NCBI GenBank assembly: GCA_945872795.1
Contig: CAMCAZ010000026.1
Location: 1 to 45,569 of the forward strand
Source: Chryseobacterium gleum
GTDB taxonomy: Bacteria > Bacteroidota > Bacteroidia > Flavobacteriales_F > PHOS-HE28
Direction: 5' to 3'
DNA length: 45,569 nucleotides
The translations under genes were made by a program, and so were the position numbers. Positions 10,193 to 18,509 of the stretch are shown here, piece after piece (within the stretch, counting starts at the first letter, position 1; each line of letters starts with the position of its first letter). The notes under the pieces were generated by a model. The model did not search any database and was not told the origin of the DNA. It saw only the letters and a list, made by a program, of their open reading frames with translations.

Positions 10193-12019
10193 TTGAACCC
10201 CAATAAATTCCCTTCATCCCGCGCCGAACGGACGCCGAACGGCCCGCGCGCACAGATCCGGGCAGCCGGCGGAGAACTACCCAAGGCCCGTTCCTCCGTG
10301 ACGTGGCGCACGGCATTCTGGCAATTCATCTGGCCGCGACGCCGGCACGTCCTGCTGGGCTTGGGCCTCATCGTCATCAGTCGCCTGGCCAGCCTCATAC
10401 TGCCGGGGGCAACGAAATTCCTGATCGATGATGTGATCGTGAACAAGGACGTTCAGCTCCTGTGGTGGCTGCTCGGCGCCGTGGTGGTCGCCATCGTGGT
10501 GCAGAGCCTCACCAGCTTCTGGCTTACGAAATTGCTGAGCGTGGAGGCCCAATTGCTGATCAGCCAGCTGCGGGCACAGGTGCAGCGCAAGGTCCTCTCC
10601 CTGCCGATCAGTTTCTTCAACAACACCAAGAGCGGCGCACTGGTGAGCCGCATCATGAGCGACGTGGAGGGTGTACGGAACCTCGTGGGAACCGGCTTGG
10701 TCCAACTCGTCGGTGGCACCTTCACGGCCATCATTTCCCTGGTCCTGCTCATCCGGATCAGTCCCTTGATGACCTTCTACACCTTGGTGCCCGTGGGCAT
10801 CTTCGCCTTTGTGGCCATGAAGGCCTTCGCCCGCATCCGACCCATTTTCCGGACCCGCGGAGTGATCAACGCGGAGGTCACGGGGCGATTGACCGAAACA
10901 CTGAACGGGGTGCGGGTGATCAAGGGCTTCAACGCGGAGGAGCAGGAGAACCGGAACTTCGAGGTGGGTGTGGAGCGCCTGTTCCAGAACGTGAAGGAAA
11001 GCCTGACGGCCACGGCGTTCATCACCAGCAGCAGCACCTTCCTGCTGGGCCTGGCGAGCGCGGGCATCATGGGCATCGGCGGCTGGCAGATCATCCACGA
11101 CCAGCTCACCTTGGGCGAATTCCTGGCCTTCACGCTCTACCTCGGATTCATGATCGCCCCCATCGTGCAGATGAGCAACATCGGCAGCCAGCTCACCGAA
11201 GCCTTCGCAGGCCTTGACCGTACCGAGGAACTGATGAACATGGATCCCGAGGATATCCCCGACGAGCGGCCGTTGAAATTGGGCTCCATCAAGGGCGATA
11301 TCGTCTTTGACGATGTCCACTTCGCATACGACGAAGGCAAGGAGGTGCTGCACGGGATCAGTTTTGAGGCCAAGGCGGGGAGCGTGATCGCACTGGTGGG
11401 CACATCGGGGAGCGGTAAAAGCACCATCGCCGGGCTGGCGGCCACCTTCCTGAACCCCACATCCGGCCGGGTGACCGTGGATGGTCACGACCTGAGCAAG
11501 GTGGGGCTGAGCAGCTATCGCCAGCACTTGGGCGTGGTGCTGCAGGACGACTTCCTCTTCGAGGGCACCATCCGGGAGAACATCCTCTTCCCACGACCGA
11601 ACGCCACTGAGGACCAGCTCCGGAAGGCCGTGAGGGCCGCCTATGTCAACGAATTCACCGACCGACTGGAGCTTGGGTTGGAGACGGTGATCGGTGAGCG
11701 AGGGGTGAAGCTCAGCGGAGGGCAACGGCAACGGGTGGCGATCGCCCGCGCCATGTTGGCCGACCCACGGATCCTGATCTTGGACGAAGCCACCAGCAAC
11801 CTGGACACCGAGAGTGAGGCCCTGATCCAGAAGAGCTTGAACGAGCTGGTGAAGGACCGCACCACCTTCGTGATCGCACACCGCTTGAGCACCATCCGCC
11901 AGGCGACGGAGATCCTGGTGATCGAGCATGGCCTGATCGCTGAACGCGGCACCCACGACACGCTGATCGCCAAGCAGGGCCGCTATTTCGACCTGTACAC
12001 CTACCAGGCCCGGATCTGA
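10193..12019 (+). CDS. ABC exporter, MsbA-type fused permease and ATPase
   Basis: This 608-residue half-transporter has an N-terminal ABC exporter membrane domain (about residues 45-340, six helices, beginning RRRHVLLGLGLIVISRLASL) and a C-terminal ATPase. The ATPase shows Walker A GTSGSGKST (about 403), signature LSGGQRQR (about 507), Walker B ILILDEATS (about 526) and the H-loop AHRLST. It should act as a homodimer in the inner membrane. Lipid A flippase (MsbA) and multidrug export are both possible. The start given is TTG 10193. The first ~40 residues (MNPNKFPSSRAERTPNG...) are polar and may not all be translated. The Smr gene follows 23 bp later but has its own promoter-like box. Confidence 0.9.
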   Translation: MNPNKFPSSRAERTPNGPRAQIRAAGGELPKARSSVTWRTAFWQFIWPRRRHVLLGLGLIVISRLASLILPGATKFLIDDVIVNKDVQLLWWLLGAVVVAIVVQSLTSFWLTKLLSVEAQLLISQLRAQVQRKVLSLPISFFNNTKSGALVSRIMSDVEGVRNLVGTGLVQLVGGTFTAIISLVLLIRISPLMTFYTLVPVGIFAFVAMKAFARIRPIFRTRGVINAEVTGRLTETLNGVRVIKGFNAEEQENRNFEVGVERLFQNVKESLTATAFITSSSTFLLGLASAGIMGIGGWQIIHDQLTLGEFLAFTLYLGFMIAPIVQMSNIGSQLTEAFAGLDRTEELMNMDPEDIPDERPLKLGSIKGDIVFDDVHFAYDEGKEVLHGISFEAKAGSVIALVGTSGSGKSTIAGLAATFLNPTSGRVTVDGHDLSKVGLSSYRQHLGVVLQDDFLFEGTIRENILFPRPNATEDQLRKAVRAAYVNEFTDRLELGLETVIGERGVKLSGGQRQRVAIARAMLADPRILILDEATSNLDTESEALIQKSLNELVKDRTTFVIAHRLSTIRQATEILVIEHGLIAERGTHDTLIAKQGRYFDLYTYQARI

Positions 12020-12030
12020 GACCGGGTGGG

Positions 12031-12038
12031 TAGTTTCG
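12031..12038 (+). promoter_or_regulatory. -7 box of the Smr gene, start-proximal
   Basis: TAGTTTCG lies in the 23-bp gap after the ABC exporter gene, with four bases between it and the ATG at 12043. The same octamer lies 5 nt before panB and 23 nt before the methyltransferase gene at 21768. Confidence 0.5.
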
Positions 12039-12042
12039 CGCC

Positions 12043-12297
12043 ATGGCCAAGCTCAAGCTCGATCTGCACGACATCTTCAACAAAGGCCGCGAGATCGACC
12101 GGGCGTTGGAAGAGATCATCCAGGATGCCATCGACCGACGCATTGCACTGGTGGAGATCATTCCCGGAAAAGGCAGTGGCCAGCTGAAGAAGAAAGTGAT
12201 CCGCTACCTGCAGCAACCGGCGGTGAAGAAGCTCTACCACCGGATCGAGAAGGACGGTGACAACTTCGGCCGGCTCTTCGTGCACTTCAGGCATTGA
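12043..12297 (+). CDS. Small Smr-domain protein
   Basis: The 84-residue protein is essentially one Smr (small MutS-related) domain: LDLHDIF near residues 6-12 (the LDLHG motif), then IIPGKGSGQLKKKVIRYL at about 40-57 (the HGKGxG motif, here PGKGSG). Smr domains are found in MutS2 and in stand-alone nucleases acting on DNA or on mRNA of collided ribosomes. The first His of the GKG motif is replaced by Pro, so activity may differ. The C-terminus (GDNFGRLFVHFRH) completes the fold. It ends 6 bp before the convergent acetyltransferase-like gene. Confidence 0.8.
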   Translation: MAKLKLDLHDIFNKGREIDRALEEIIQDAIDRRIALVEIIPGKGSGQLKKKVIRYLQQPAVKKLYHRIEKDGDNFGRLFVHFRH

Positions 12298-12302
12298 AGG
12301 AA

Positions 12303-13472
12303 CTACAACGTTCGCTGGAACACGCGATAACGTTTGTAGATCGAGGCACCCAATCGTTCCAGCTCCGCGCGCATCCGCACGTTGCTCTCGAGCACCAGGT
12401 GGCTGTCCATCACCTCCATACCTCTCCGACGGGCCTCGGCCATCAGTTCCACGCCCAGCAGGCAGGTGAGCCCTCTACCCTGTACGGAAGGATGCACAGC
12501 CCCCAGGAACAGATCGAGCTGTCGTGAGCGCCGCATGGACCGCAGGATATGCCACCAACCAAAGGGCCAGATGCGTCCGCGTGCCTGTTGCAGCCCCTCG
12601 CTCATGTCCGGCATCGCCACCACGAAGGCCATGGGTTCATCGTGCTGGTCCACCACCAGTTTCACCAAACGGGGATCGAGCAGGACCATGTACTGGTCCG
12701 CGAGGTGTTTCATCTCCAGCTCGGTCATGGGGATGAAGCCGTACAAGTCGGCGTAGGCCATGTTCACGAGCCGGAGCACAGGCAGCACCCAGGGTCGAAG
12801 CGCACGTTTGCTGGTGATGGGCACCAGGTGGAAATGCCCTTGGTCGGTGACCCGTTGAGCGATGCGGAAGTAGATCTCCGGAAGCTCATCGGGAATCGGA
12901 AGGCGGTACGAAAGGGCATCGAAGAAGGGCGCATATCCCAGCGCTGAGAGGATCTCCGGCAGGTGCGGCGGATTGGTGGGCGTGGCCAGCACCGGCAAAT
13001 GCTCGAAGCCCTGCACTTGAAATCCCTGGGGATCCTTGTCACTTAGCCCGAAAGGACCGACGACCCTGTCCATGCCCAGGCCTGAGGCCCATTGCTCCAC
13101 GGCCTGCAATAGGGCACGCACAACGGCCGGGTCGTTCACCGCATCCAATTGGTGGAAGCGCGCGCTGCGTTCCCCATGCAGACGGTTGTAGGCATGATGG
13201 ACCAACCCCATGACCCGGCCCACCGCCGAACCGTCCCGATAGGCCAGCAGGCGGATGAAGGAACAGTCCCGGAGTGCCGTGTTGCGCTCGGGATCATGAA
13301 AGGCCTCCTCGTCGGCCCACACGGGTGGTACATAGTTGGCCCTGCGATCGGGCAAGTTCGCCGATAGATGGATGAATATGCGCAACGCAGAGGCACCTTC
13401 CACGTGAACGATGCTCACACCGGTGTTCTCCCTTGATCCTGCCATTGGCCGGGGTGCGGAGCGTTCGTTCAT
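12303..13472 (-). CDS. GNAT-superfamily acyltransferase-like protein
   Basis: The 389-residue protein looks like a two-part GNAT-type protein. The N-terminal part has FIHLSANLPDRRANYVPPVW and ERNTALRDCSFIRLLAYRDG, typical of a conserved family annotated as GNAT or hypothetical in Bacteroidota and other phyla. The C-terminal part (LDLFLGAVHPSVQGRGLTCL, LGVELMAEARRRGMEVMDSH) contains the acetyl-CoA-binding Q/RGxG-like turn QGRGL, followed by ESNVRMRAELERLGASIYKR. The acceptor substrate is unknown. The start ATG 13472 is the longest; ATG 13445 (MAGSRENTG) is also possible. It is convergent with the Smr gene and divergent from yajQ, with a shared 155-bp promoter region. Confidence 0.75.
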   Translation of the reverse strand: MNERSAPRPMAGSRENTGVSIVHVEGASALRIFIHLSANLPDRRANYVPPVWADEEAFHDPERNTALRDCSFIRLLAYRDGSAVGRVMGLVHHAYNRLHGERSARFHQLDAVNDPAVVRALLQAVEQWASGLGMDRVVGPFGLSDKDPQGFQVQGFEHLPVLATPTNPPHLPEILSALGYAPFFDALSYRLPIPDELPEIYFRIAQRVTDQGHFHLVPITSKRALRPWVLPVLRLVNMAYADLYGFIPMTELEMKHLADQYMVLLDPRLVKLVVDQHDEPMAFVVAMPDMSEGLQQARGRIWPFGWWHILRSMRRSRQLDLFLGAVHPSVQGRGLTCLLGVELMAEARRRGMEVMDSHLVLESNVRMRAELERLGASIYKRYRVFQRTL

Positions 13473-13627
13473 GGCGTGGATCGGCGACGGATGCAGTGCC
13501 GCAGGGGAAGCGCGGCCCCAAAGTAACCGCTCCGGTCCTTGGTCGATACCATCTGGACGATCGGGCGACCCAGAACGCCCGTTCTGCTTGGGTTTTGCAT
13601 CTTTACACGTCCGAAAACACTACACCC

Positions 13628-14119
13628 ATGCCCAGCCTCGACATCCTTTCCAAGGTCGATATCCAGATGCTCGACAACGCCATCAACGTGGTGAAACGCG
13701 AGATCGATACGCGCTACGACCTGCGCGGGACGAACACCACCATCGAACTGGACAAGAAGGCGCTGACGATCCGTTTGAGCACGGACGACCACATGAAGCT
13801 GGACTCGGTCCTGGACGTACTGCTGGAGCGCTCGGGCAAACAGAAGGTGGACGTGCGGAGCTACGACCTCAGCGAGGAAGCTGTGCCCAGCGGTAAGTCG
13901 TTGTACCGTATCATCAAGGTGAAACAGGGCATCGAGCGCGAGACCGCCAAGAAGATCGTGAAGGCCATCAAGGACAGCGGGCTGAAGGTGCAGCCGCAGA
14001 TCATGGACGACATGATCCGGGTCACCGGGAAGAAGATCGACGACCTGCAGGAGGTGATGGCCCTATGCCGGGAACAGGACTTCGATGTGCCCTTGCAGTT
14101 CGACAACATGAAGAGCTGA
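13628..14119 (+). CDS. yajQ: YajQ family nucleotide-binding protein
   Basis: The 163-residue protein matches YajQ closely in length and sequence: it starts MPSLDILSKVDIQMLDNAIN, then VKREIDTRYDLRGTNTTIEL, and ends LCREQDFDVPLQFDN. YajQ has two ferredoxin-like halves. Some members bind cyclic di-GMP and alter transcription; others have been linked to phage or tRNA binding. The start MPSLDI is diagnostic, although the frame stays open further upstream. A DUF3667 gene follows after 6 bp, probably co-transcribed. Confidence 0.95.
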   Translation: MPSLDILSKVDIQMLDNAINVVKREIDTRYDLRGTNTTIELDKKALTIRLSTDDHMKLDSVLDVLLERSGKQKVDVRSYDLSEEAVPSGKSLYRIIKVKQGIERETAKKIVKAIKDSGLKVQPQIMDDMIRVTGKKIDDLQEVMALCREQDFDVPLQFDNMKS

Positions 14120-14125
14120 TCCGGG

Positions 14126-15085
14126 ATGGCGCGCAAGCGGATCAAGCGGCCGGAATGCCCCAACTGCGGGCGTGCCCTGGAGGCCGATGCCAACTTCTGC
14201 GCGCGCTGCGGCCAGGAGAACCACACCCACAAGCTGCCGGTCCGGCATTTTGTGGTGGAATGGCTTTCGGGCATGTTCAACTTCGACACCAAGCTGCTGC
14301 GCACCTTGCGCGACCTGTTCTGGCCGCCGGGGCGGGTGATCAAGGAGTTCAATGCGAACAAGCGGGTACGTTACGTCCATCCGCTCAGGCTCTACCTCTT
14401 CACCAGCGTGCTTTTTTTCCTGCTCCTTGCATGGGCCACCGCACGCCTGCAAGCCGATGAAGGGCCGGTGGTGGTCGTGAACCCATCCGAAGGAGAGCCC
14501 CGCGAAGCGAACGGCCTGACACTGCAGTTGGGTGATGACCAGCAGATCACGGACAGCACTTTGATCGCCCTCTCCGCAATGCCACGCATCACCAACGAGA
14601 TCCTGGACAGCACCATGGTGGCCGGTGGCGTCACCCCCAGTCTCATCAACCGGACGATGATCCGCCTGGCGCTGAACCTGAGCGGCAACAGCCTTCGAAA
14701 GGAAGCGTTCGTCCAGGAATTGCTCAGCACCTTCAGCAAGGTGATGTTCGTGATATTGCCGCTCTTCGCCCTTCTCCTGAAGTTGCTCTACTGGCGCAGC
14801 GGGGTGTTCTACACGGAACACCTTGTCTTCGCCTTGTACTTCCACACCGTGCTCTATCTGCTCTTCGGCATTTCCCTGCTTCTGGGCATCCTGGGAGCAG
14901 GAAGCTGGTCGGACAGCATGTTGATACCCCTTACCCTCGGCTACCTCTTCTGGGCTGCCCACACGGTCCATCAACGGTCCTGGACGAACACCGCCTGGAA
15001 GGTCGCCGTGATCATCGTGATCTATGGTGTGCTCCTGGGCTTTGGTCTGGTCGCGGCGGCTGTCGTTGGTTCCATCAACGCCTAG
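14126..15085 (+). CDS. DUF3667 membrane protein with zinc ribbon
   Basis: The 319-residue protein begins with a zinc ribbon, C11-P-N-C14 and C25-A-R-C28 (CPNCGRALE, FCARCGQEN). The DUF3667 signature NFDTKLLRTLRDLFWPPGRV then YVHPLRLYLFTSVLFFLLL follows. After a soluble loop (about 110-190) come three to four further hydrophobic helices. The function of DUF3667 proteins is not known. It lies 6 bp after yajQ in the same direction, so the two probably form an operon. The upstream limit is firm because ATG 14126 directly precedes the Cys pair. Confidence 0.85.
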   Translation: MARKRIKRPECPNCGRALEADANFCARCGQENHTHKLPVRHFVVEWLSGMFNFDTKLLRTLRDLFWPPGRVIKEFNANKRVRYVHPLRLYLFTSVLFFLLLAWATARLQADEGPVVVVNPSEGEPREANGLTLQLGDDQQITDSTLIALSAMPRITNEILDSTMVAGGVTPSLINRTMIRLALNLSGNSLRKEAFVQELLSTFSKVMFVILPLFALLLKLLYWRSGVFYTEHLVFALYFHTVLYLLFGISLLLGILGAGSWSDSMLIPLTLGYLFWAAHTVHQRSWTNTAWKVAVIIVIYGVLLGFGLVAAAVVGSINA

Positions 15086-15150
15086 TGCGACCAGGCAGCG
15101 TTGGACGACATGATCACGTCATACCCTTAACGACCCAATTCACCCGGACC

Positions 15151-16443
15151 ATGAAACCGACCCTTACACTTCTCCTGTGTGCAGTTCTCCTTGGATCTGC
15201 CCGGGCACAGACCTACTTCTACATCGACGCGATCGCCGTTCAGCCCTCCCCCACCAGCGACCAGGACAATGTCTCGGTCGCCCTGACAGGTGGCCTTTCC
15301 AGCACAGGCGCTTACGTGGTGAGCGCCTCCGCCACCGTGATCGGAAGCGTGGTCACCATTTCCATCGCTGCTGCGGATGATGGTGGCGCTACGGTCATCG
15401 TGCCGCACACGGAGGTCGTACCCGTCGGGCAACTGGACGCCGGGGATTACACCATTGTGATCGATGGACAGAACGTAGGGGACTTCGCTCCCGGTCCGCA
15501 GCACCAGTTCACCGTAAGTGGCGGTGGTTCACCCTGCGACAGCCTTGAGCTTGTATCCGTCCGCTGGCACCCCTTCACGGACACCGCGCTCGTGGTCCAT
15601 GTGATCAACAGCAATACCATGAACGAACTGTTCGACTACCCCAATTTCATCCTTTACGATGCCAGCGGGGATACGCTTGCCAAGGAAACGGTCAACTTCT
15701 TCGGGATCGGCGGTGAGAGCTACCACACCATGCGCATCATGGACGGTGTGGAGATCCCGGTGAACACCTTCAGCGCCACGCTGGAATTGTGGACCGGTTT
15801 CACCACCTCGCTGGCCTGCACCTGGGAACTTGAGGTGGACCTATGCCCGCCAGCGCCCTGCACCACCCTGATCCCGAACATCCAGAACCTCGGCGGTGCC
15901 ATCACCACCGGCACCTTCAACTGGGGAATACTCTCCAACGCGGTCGTTGTGGTGAGCGGCAGCTTCGTCCTGGACGCTGAGAACCAGTATGATGCCGATA
16001 CGATCTGCCTGCCACCCGGCGTTTACACCATGCTCGCCGGCAGCGATGGGGGGCCGCTCAGCGGACAGCCCTACTACAGTGCCGTGGTCCCTGGTGGTTT
16101 CAGCACTGCTTCCACGCCGGTCGGTGATCTGGTCCCCGAACCCCTGGCCTTCCGCTTCTACGAACCCTGCTTCGATCCGACGCAGAGCGTGGGGTCCGCG
16201 AACGAGATCGCGGACCTGACACTGCTCAGTGGAGCAGGTGAATTCACCCTCGTGCATGCGCAAGGGATGCTGGGCGAAATCCGGGTATTCGACTCCACGG
16301 GAAGAATGGTACACCGGTCCTCTTCCACAGCGGACCGGACCGTGATCGGCACACAGGGCTGGCCCACCGGCATCTACAGCGTCGTCGTGGCCACGCTGAA
16401 GGGCATCGAACTATCCATCAGGACCTATGTGCATCGACCCTGA
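15151..16443 (+). CDS. Secreted protein with probable T9SS C-terminal sorting domain
   Basis: The 430-residue protein has a signal peptide (MKPTLTLLLCAVLLGSARAQ, cleavage near residue 20), several beta-rich repeats without recognised motifs, and a C-terminal ~80 residues of type A sorting-domain style (EIRVFDSTGRMVHRSS, then GWPTGIYSVVVATLKG). Such domains direct proteins through the type IX secretion system to the cell surface of Bacteroidota. Paired cysteines (CDSLELV, LACTWELEVDLCPPAPC) suggest disulphide-stabilised extracellular domains. No enzyme motif is visible. ATG 15151 starts the signal peptide; the frame is open further upstream but without a signal. Confidence 0.8.
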   Translation: MKPTLTLLLCAVLLGSARAQTYFYIDAIAVQPSPTSDQDNVSVALTGGLSSTGAYVVSASATVIGSVVTISIAAADDGGATVIVPHTEVVPVGQLDAGDYTIVIDGQNVGDFAPGPQHQFTVSGGGSPCDSLELVSVRWHPFTDTALVVHVINSNTMNELFDYPNFILYDASGDTLAKETVNFFGIGGESYHTMRIMDGVEIPVNTFSATLELWTGFTTSLACTWELEVDLCPPAPCTTLIPNIQNLGGAITTGTFNWGILSNAVVVVSGSFVLDAENQYDADTICLPPGVYTMLAGSDGGPLSGQPYYSAVVPGGFSTASTPVGDLVPEPLAFRFYEPCFDPTQSVGSANEIADLTLLSGAGEFTLVHAQGMLGEIRVFDSTGRMVHRSSSTADRTVIGTQGWPTGIYSVVVATLKGIELSIRTYVHRP

Positions 16444-16758
16444 CGGAGTCCGGCGCACCGGTACGATCTCAGCCAGCGTGCAGCACGTGGCGCGGTTCAA
16501 CAGGTTGTGAATTAGACCATCGGTCTGGCTCTGCACCATAACCTGCAACTCCCCCAGCGCAAGCCCCCCCGAAACCATGAAAAGGCGAAGCCCGCCTTAC
16601 GGGGCGGGCTTCTGAATTTCCTGATTTCCCGGCTTACGGGCCTGGACAGGGGCTTTTAACGCCGCTGGGCTGATGCCCCCTGTGATCAGGTATGCCTACG
16701 GGCTTGCTTACCCAAGCCTTCATGTAGTGCAACGCAGGACCTTCCGGAAATGTTGCGG
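16444..16758. other. 315-bp convergent intergenic region
   Basis: It separates the secreted-protein gene and the minus-strand Lacal_2735 gene. Apart from the hairpin at 16587-16612 I see no gene or conserved signal. Confidence 0.6.
16587..16612. terminator. Hairpin, likely bidirectional terminator
   Basis: The 10-bp perfect stem GAAGCCCGCC/GGCGGGCTTC encloses a 6-base loop TTACGG between convergent genes. The T-run after it is weak (TGAATTTCC on the plus strand). Confidence 0.6.
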
Positions 16759-16932
16759 TCAGGCTTTGGGTGTCGTCTTTTCGAACTCATCCAGCAAGGC
16801 CTCGGCCTCGGCCCGCTTCAGGTCGCTCGCCTTGCGATCGATGGTGCTCAGGCGATGGGATTCGGCCAGCATCGCCTTGTAGCGGTCCATGATGGCTTCC
16901 CGTGGATCTTTTTTCTTGAACAGGCCGAACAT
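16759..16932 (-). CDS. Lacal_2735 family small protein
   Basis: The 57-residue protein starts MFGLFKKKDPREAIMDRYKA and continues LSTIDRKASDLKRAEAEALL. This matches the short Bacteroidota family known as Lacal_2735 (MFGLFKKK..., then LST.NR..SD.K.AEA). Its function is unknown; it is mainly one long helix and probably cytosolic. An upstream in-frame ATG at 16986 would add 18 residues and overlap the NRDE gene by 4 bases. MFGLF is preferred because the family begins there. It is probably transcribed with the NRDE gene 50 bp upstream. Confidence 0.8.
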   Translation of the reverse strand: MFGLFKKKDPREAIMDRYKAMLAESHRLSTIDRKASDLKRAEAEALLDEFEKTTPKA

Positions 16933-16982
16933 GCTCTGTGGTTTGCTTCTGAACAACAAGAACAGCCGTTCAGTTCGACCGA

Positions 16983-17714
16983 TCAAACAGTTCGCATGGT
17001 CTCCCGCACCTCGTGTACGGGTGAAAAGCCCCGTTCCTCGAAGTGTACGGTGCCCTGTCGATCAACGAGCAGCACGGTCGAACAGCGCGTACCGTATCCC
17101 GCCGCAACGATATGCATGGAGCTTAGCACACGCTCCCAGGAAGCCCCGACGCCGGTATCCGGCAGGTCATCGTCCTCCGCAGGCGTGGTATCGCCCATCA
17201 TGTGAAAGAGGTCCTGAGGGTCCATCTTACGAGCCTGCACCAATTCCGTCAACCGTCGCTTGGCGCGTTGCACCTTCGGCCAGGGCGTATTCAAGAGATG
17301 ATTGCTGAGCCCGTGCACGCCGGGAACGAGCACGTGATCCAACCCGTGGACGTTCGAATGGTACATCAGTCGGTCCGCGGGGCCATGAAGGAGGTTGAAG
17401 CCCTCATAGACGGAAGTATCCAGCCCCGCCAACTCATCCTCCAATGCAAGACGCACCAGTTGCCCGCGCGAGGGTCCGTTGACCACTGCTGTTCTGCGCA
17501 GGTCGCGATGATTGGTCAATGCGGCAAAACGACCGCTCCGGGTGATGCCGAGCCAGGTCCCTCCGGCCCGGAGGTCTCGCCCTGCCAGGATGTGTGGTGC
17601 ATCCGGCCAGAAATGCGCTTTTTCACTGGGCCGTTCCAGGAACTCATCCCGGTTGGCGGCCAGGATCAGGGGATACTCGGGGTGGACCTTATAGGCCAGA
17701 ACGATCAGGCACAC
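16983..17714 (-). CDS. NRDE (TANGO2-like) family protein
   Basis: The 243-residue protein begins MCLIVLAYKVHPEYPLILAA and then NRDEF (residues 21-25), the defining signature of NRDE/TANGO2 proteins, followed by AGRDLRAGGTWLGITRSGRF and AALTNHRD. The Cys at position 2 resembles the N-terminal nucleophile of Ntn hydrolases, but activity is not established; eukaryotic TANGO2 affects lipid and haem handling. Length is normal. The promoter box lies 7 nt before the ATG and overlaps the edge of a MITE-like element. Confidence 0.9.
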   Translation of the reverse strand: MCLIVLAYKVHPEYPLILAANRDEFLERPSEKAHFWPDAPHILAGRDLRAGGTWLGITRSGRFAALTNHRDLRRTAVVNGPSRGQLVRLALEDELAGLDTSVYEGFNLLHGPADRLMYHSNVHGLDHVLVPGVHGLSNHLLNTPWPKVQRAKRRLTELVQARKMDPQDLFHMMGDTTPAEDDDLPDTGVGASWERVLSSMHIVAAGYGTRCSTVLLVDRQGTVHFEERGFSPVHEVRETMRTV

Positions 17715-17721
17715 AGCCCGT

Positions 17722-17729
17722 CAAAACTA
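17722..17729 (-). promoter_or_regulatory. -7 box of the NRDE gene overlapping a MITE end
   Basis: Minus-strand TAGTTTTG matches TAnnTTTG exactly and stands 7 nt before the start at 17714. Its first three bases lie in the CTAG (17727-17730) that ends the MITE-like element. Confidence 0.55.
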
Positions 17730-17894
17730 GTGTCGCAACCCGTAAGTTCCTTAACCATCTCCGCCCCTCTTTCACCTTCCTGCCGCGTTGGAACATTTCG
17801 TCGTAGCGCCCACTACGCCGTACATGTTCCGCCTTGCATGAAGGCGAAATAGTGGCAGACCTTCAGTTAACCAACTTACGGGTTGCGACACTAG
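17727..17894. mobile_element. MITE-like element A, 168 bp, perfect 22-bp terminal inverted repeats
   Basis: CTAGTGTCGCAACCCGTAAG-TT at 17727-17748 is the exact reverse complement of 17873-17894, and complementarity continues into TTAAC. CTAG at both ends could be a target duplication; because it is self-complementary it cannot be told from the repeat. Nested inside are GGAACAT/ATGTTCC (17790-17796, 17824-17830) around CGTAG-N6-CTACG (17802-17817) at the exact centre. There is no coding capacity. It would need a transposase in trans. Confidence 0.8.
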
Positions 17895-17904
17895 CACCAC
17901 GACA

Positions 17905-18228
17905 CTAAAAGACCGCTTCGCCCTTGAGGAACAGGACGAAGATGAAGGTCATCAGGAAATGGTGGAAGAGCAGGAGCGCGGTGGCCAGGGTGAGCACCAT
18001 TTTTCCATTGCGCGTCAGTTCCGGGAACAACTTCTTGTTGTTCACGGCAATGATGGGCAGGGGAATGGTGGCCAGTAGAAAGGTGATGGCGAGGGTCTTG
18101 AACAGCACCACATTCTCCATCAACCCAAAGAACAGATGGGCGTAGTAGAACAGGAACCCTGCGAAGGACAACAGTCCCAATCGGATGAAGAGCCGGGCCT
18201 CAGCGACCATTTTCTGTTTGCTTTCCAT
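17905..18228 (-). CDS. Small membrane protein, unknown function
   Basis: The 107-residue protein has three strongly hydrophobic helices (about residues 15-35 LGLLSFAGFLFYYAHLFFG; 42-62 LFKTLAITFLLATIPLPII; 80-103 LATALLLFHHFLMTFIFVLF) and short charged loops. I do not recognise a family. The hydrophobic pattern, N-terminal MESKQKM and ordinary codon use make it look real. It is isolated between MITE A and a 281-bp gap. Confidence 0.65.
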   Translation of the reverse strand: MESKQKMVAEARLFIRLGLLSFAGFLFYYAHLFFGLMENVVLFKTLAITFLLATIPLPIIAVNNKKLFPELTRNGKMVLTLATALLLFHHFLMTFIFVLFLKGEAVF

Positions 18229-18509
18229 AAGGTAGACGCAGGGTTCTAACGAGGTTGCGTACCCGGTGGTTTCAACTTATCAACGGTTTCCCGTCCAGCC
18301 CTGAGTGAACTCCCGGGGCGATATTTCGCACAGACCGGTCCTTCTGCAGGACCGACCACTCCGGACGACGGAACGTGATCAGGACTTGGGCACTGGCGAA
18401 TTGTGCGTCAGCGCCGGTCCGGGATGTACGGGCGTCCACCCATGTGCTTGGTCGAAATGAAGGCCTTGTTCATGGCTGCCAACTTTCACGAGAAACGCTA
18501 CCGGCCGGA

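Noticed and set aside
10277-11956. A 559-codon minus-strand open frame opposite the ABC exporter
   Set aside because: The plus-strand frame has all ABC motifs; the antisense product is His/Gln/Asp-rich and unlike any family.
18408-18473. A 21-codon minus-strand frame after the DUF4153-type gene (MNKAFISTKHMGGRPYIPDR-R)
   Set aside because: Codon use looks natural and it is not overlapped by another gene, but it is too short to support without conservation data.
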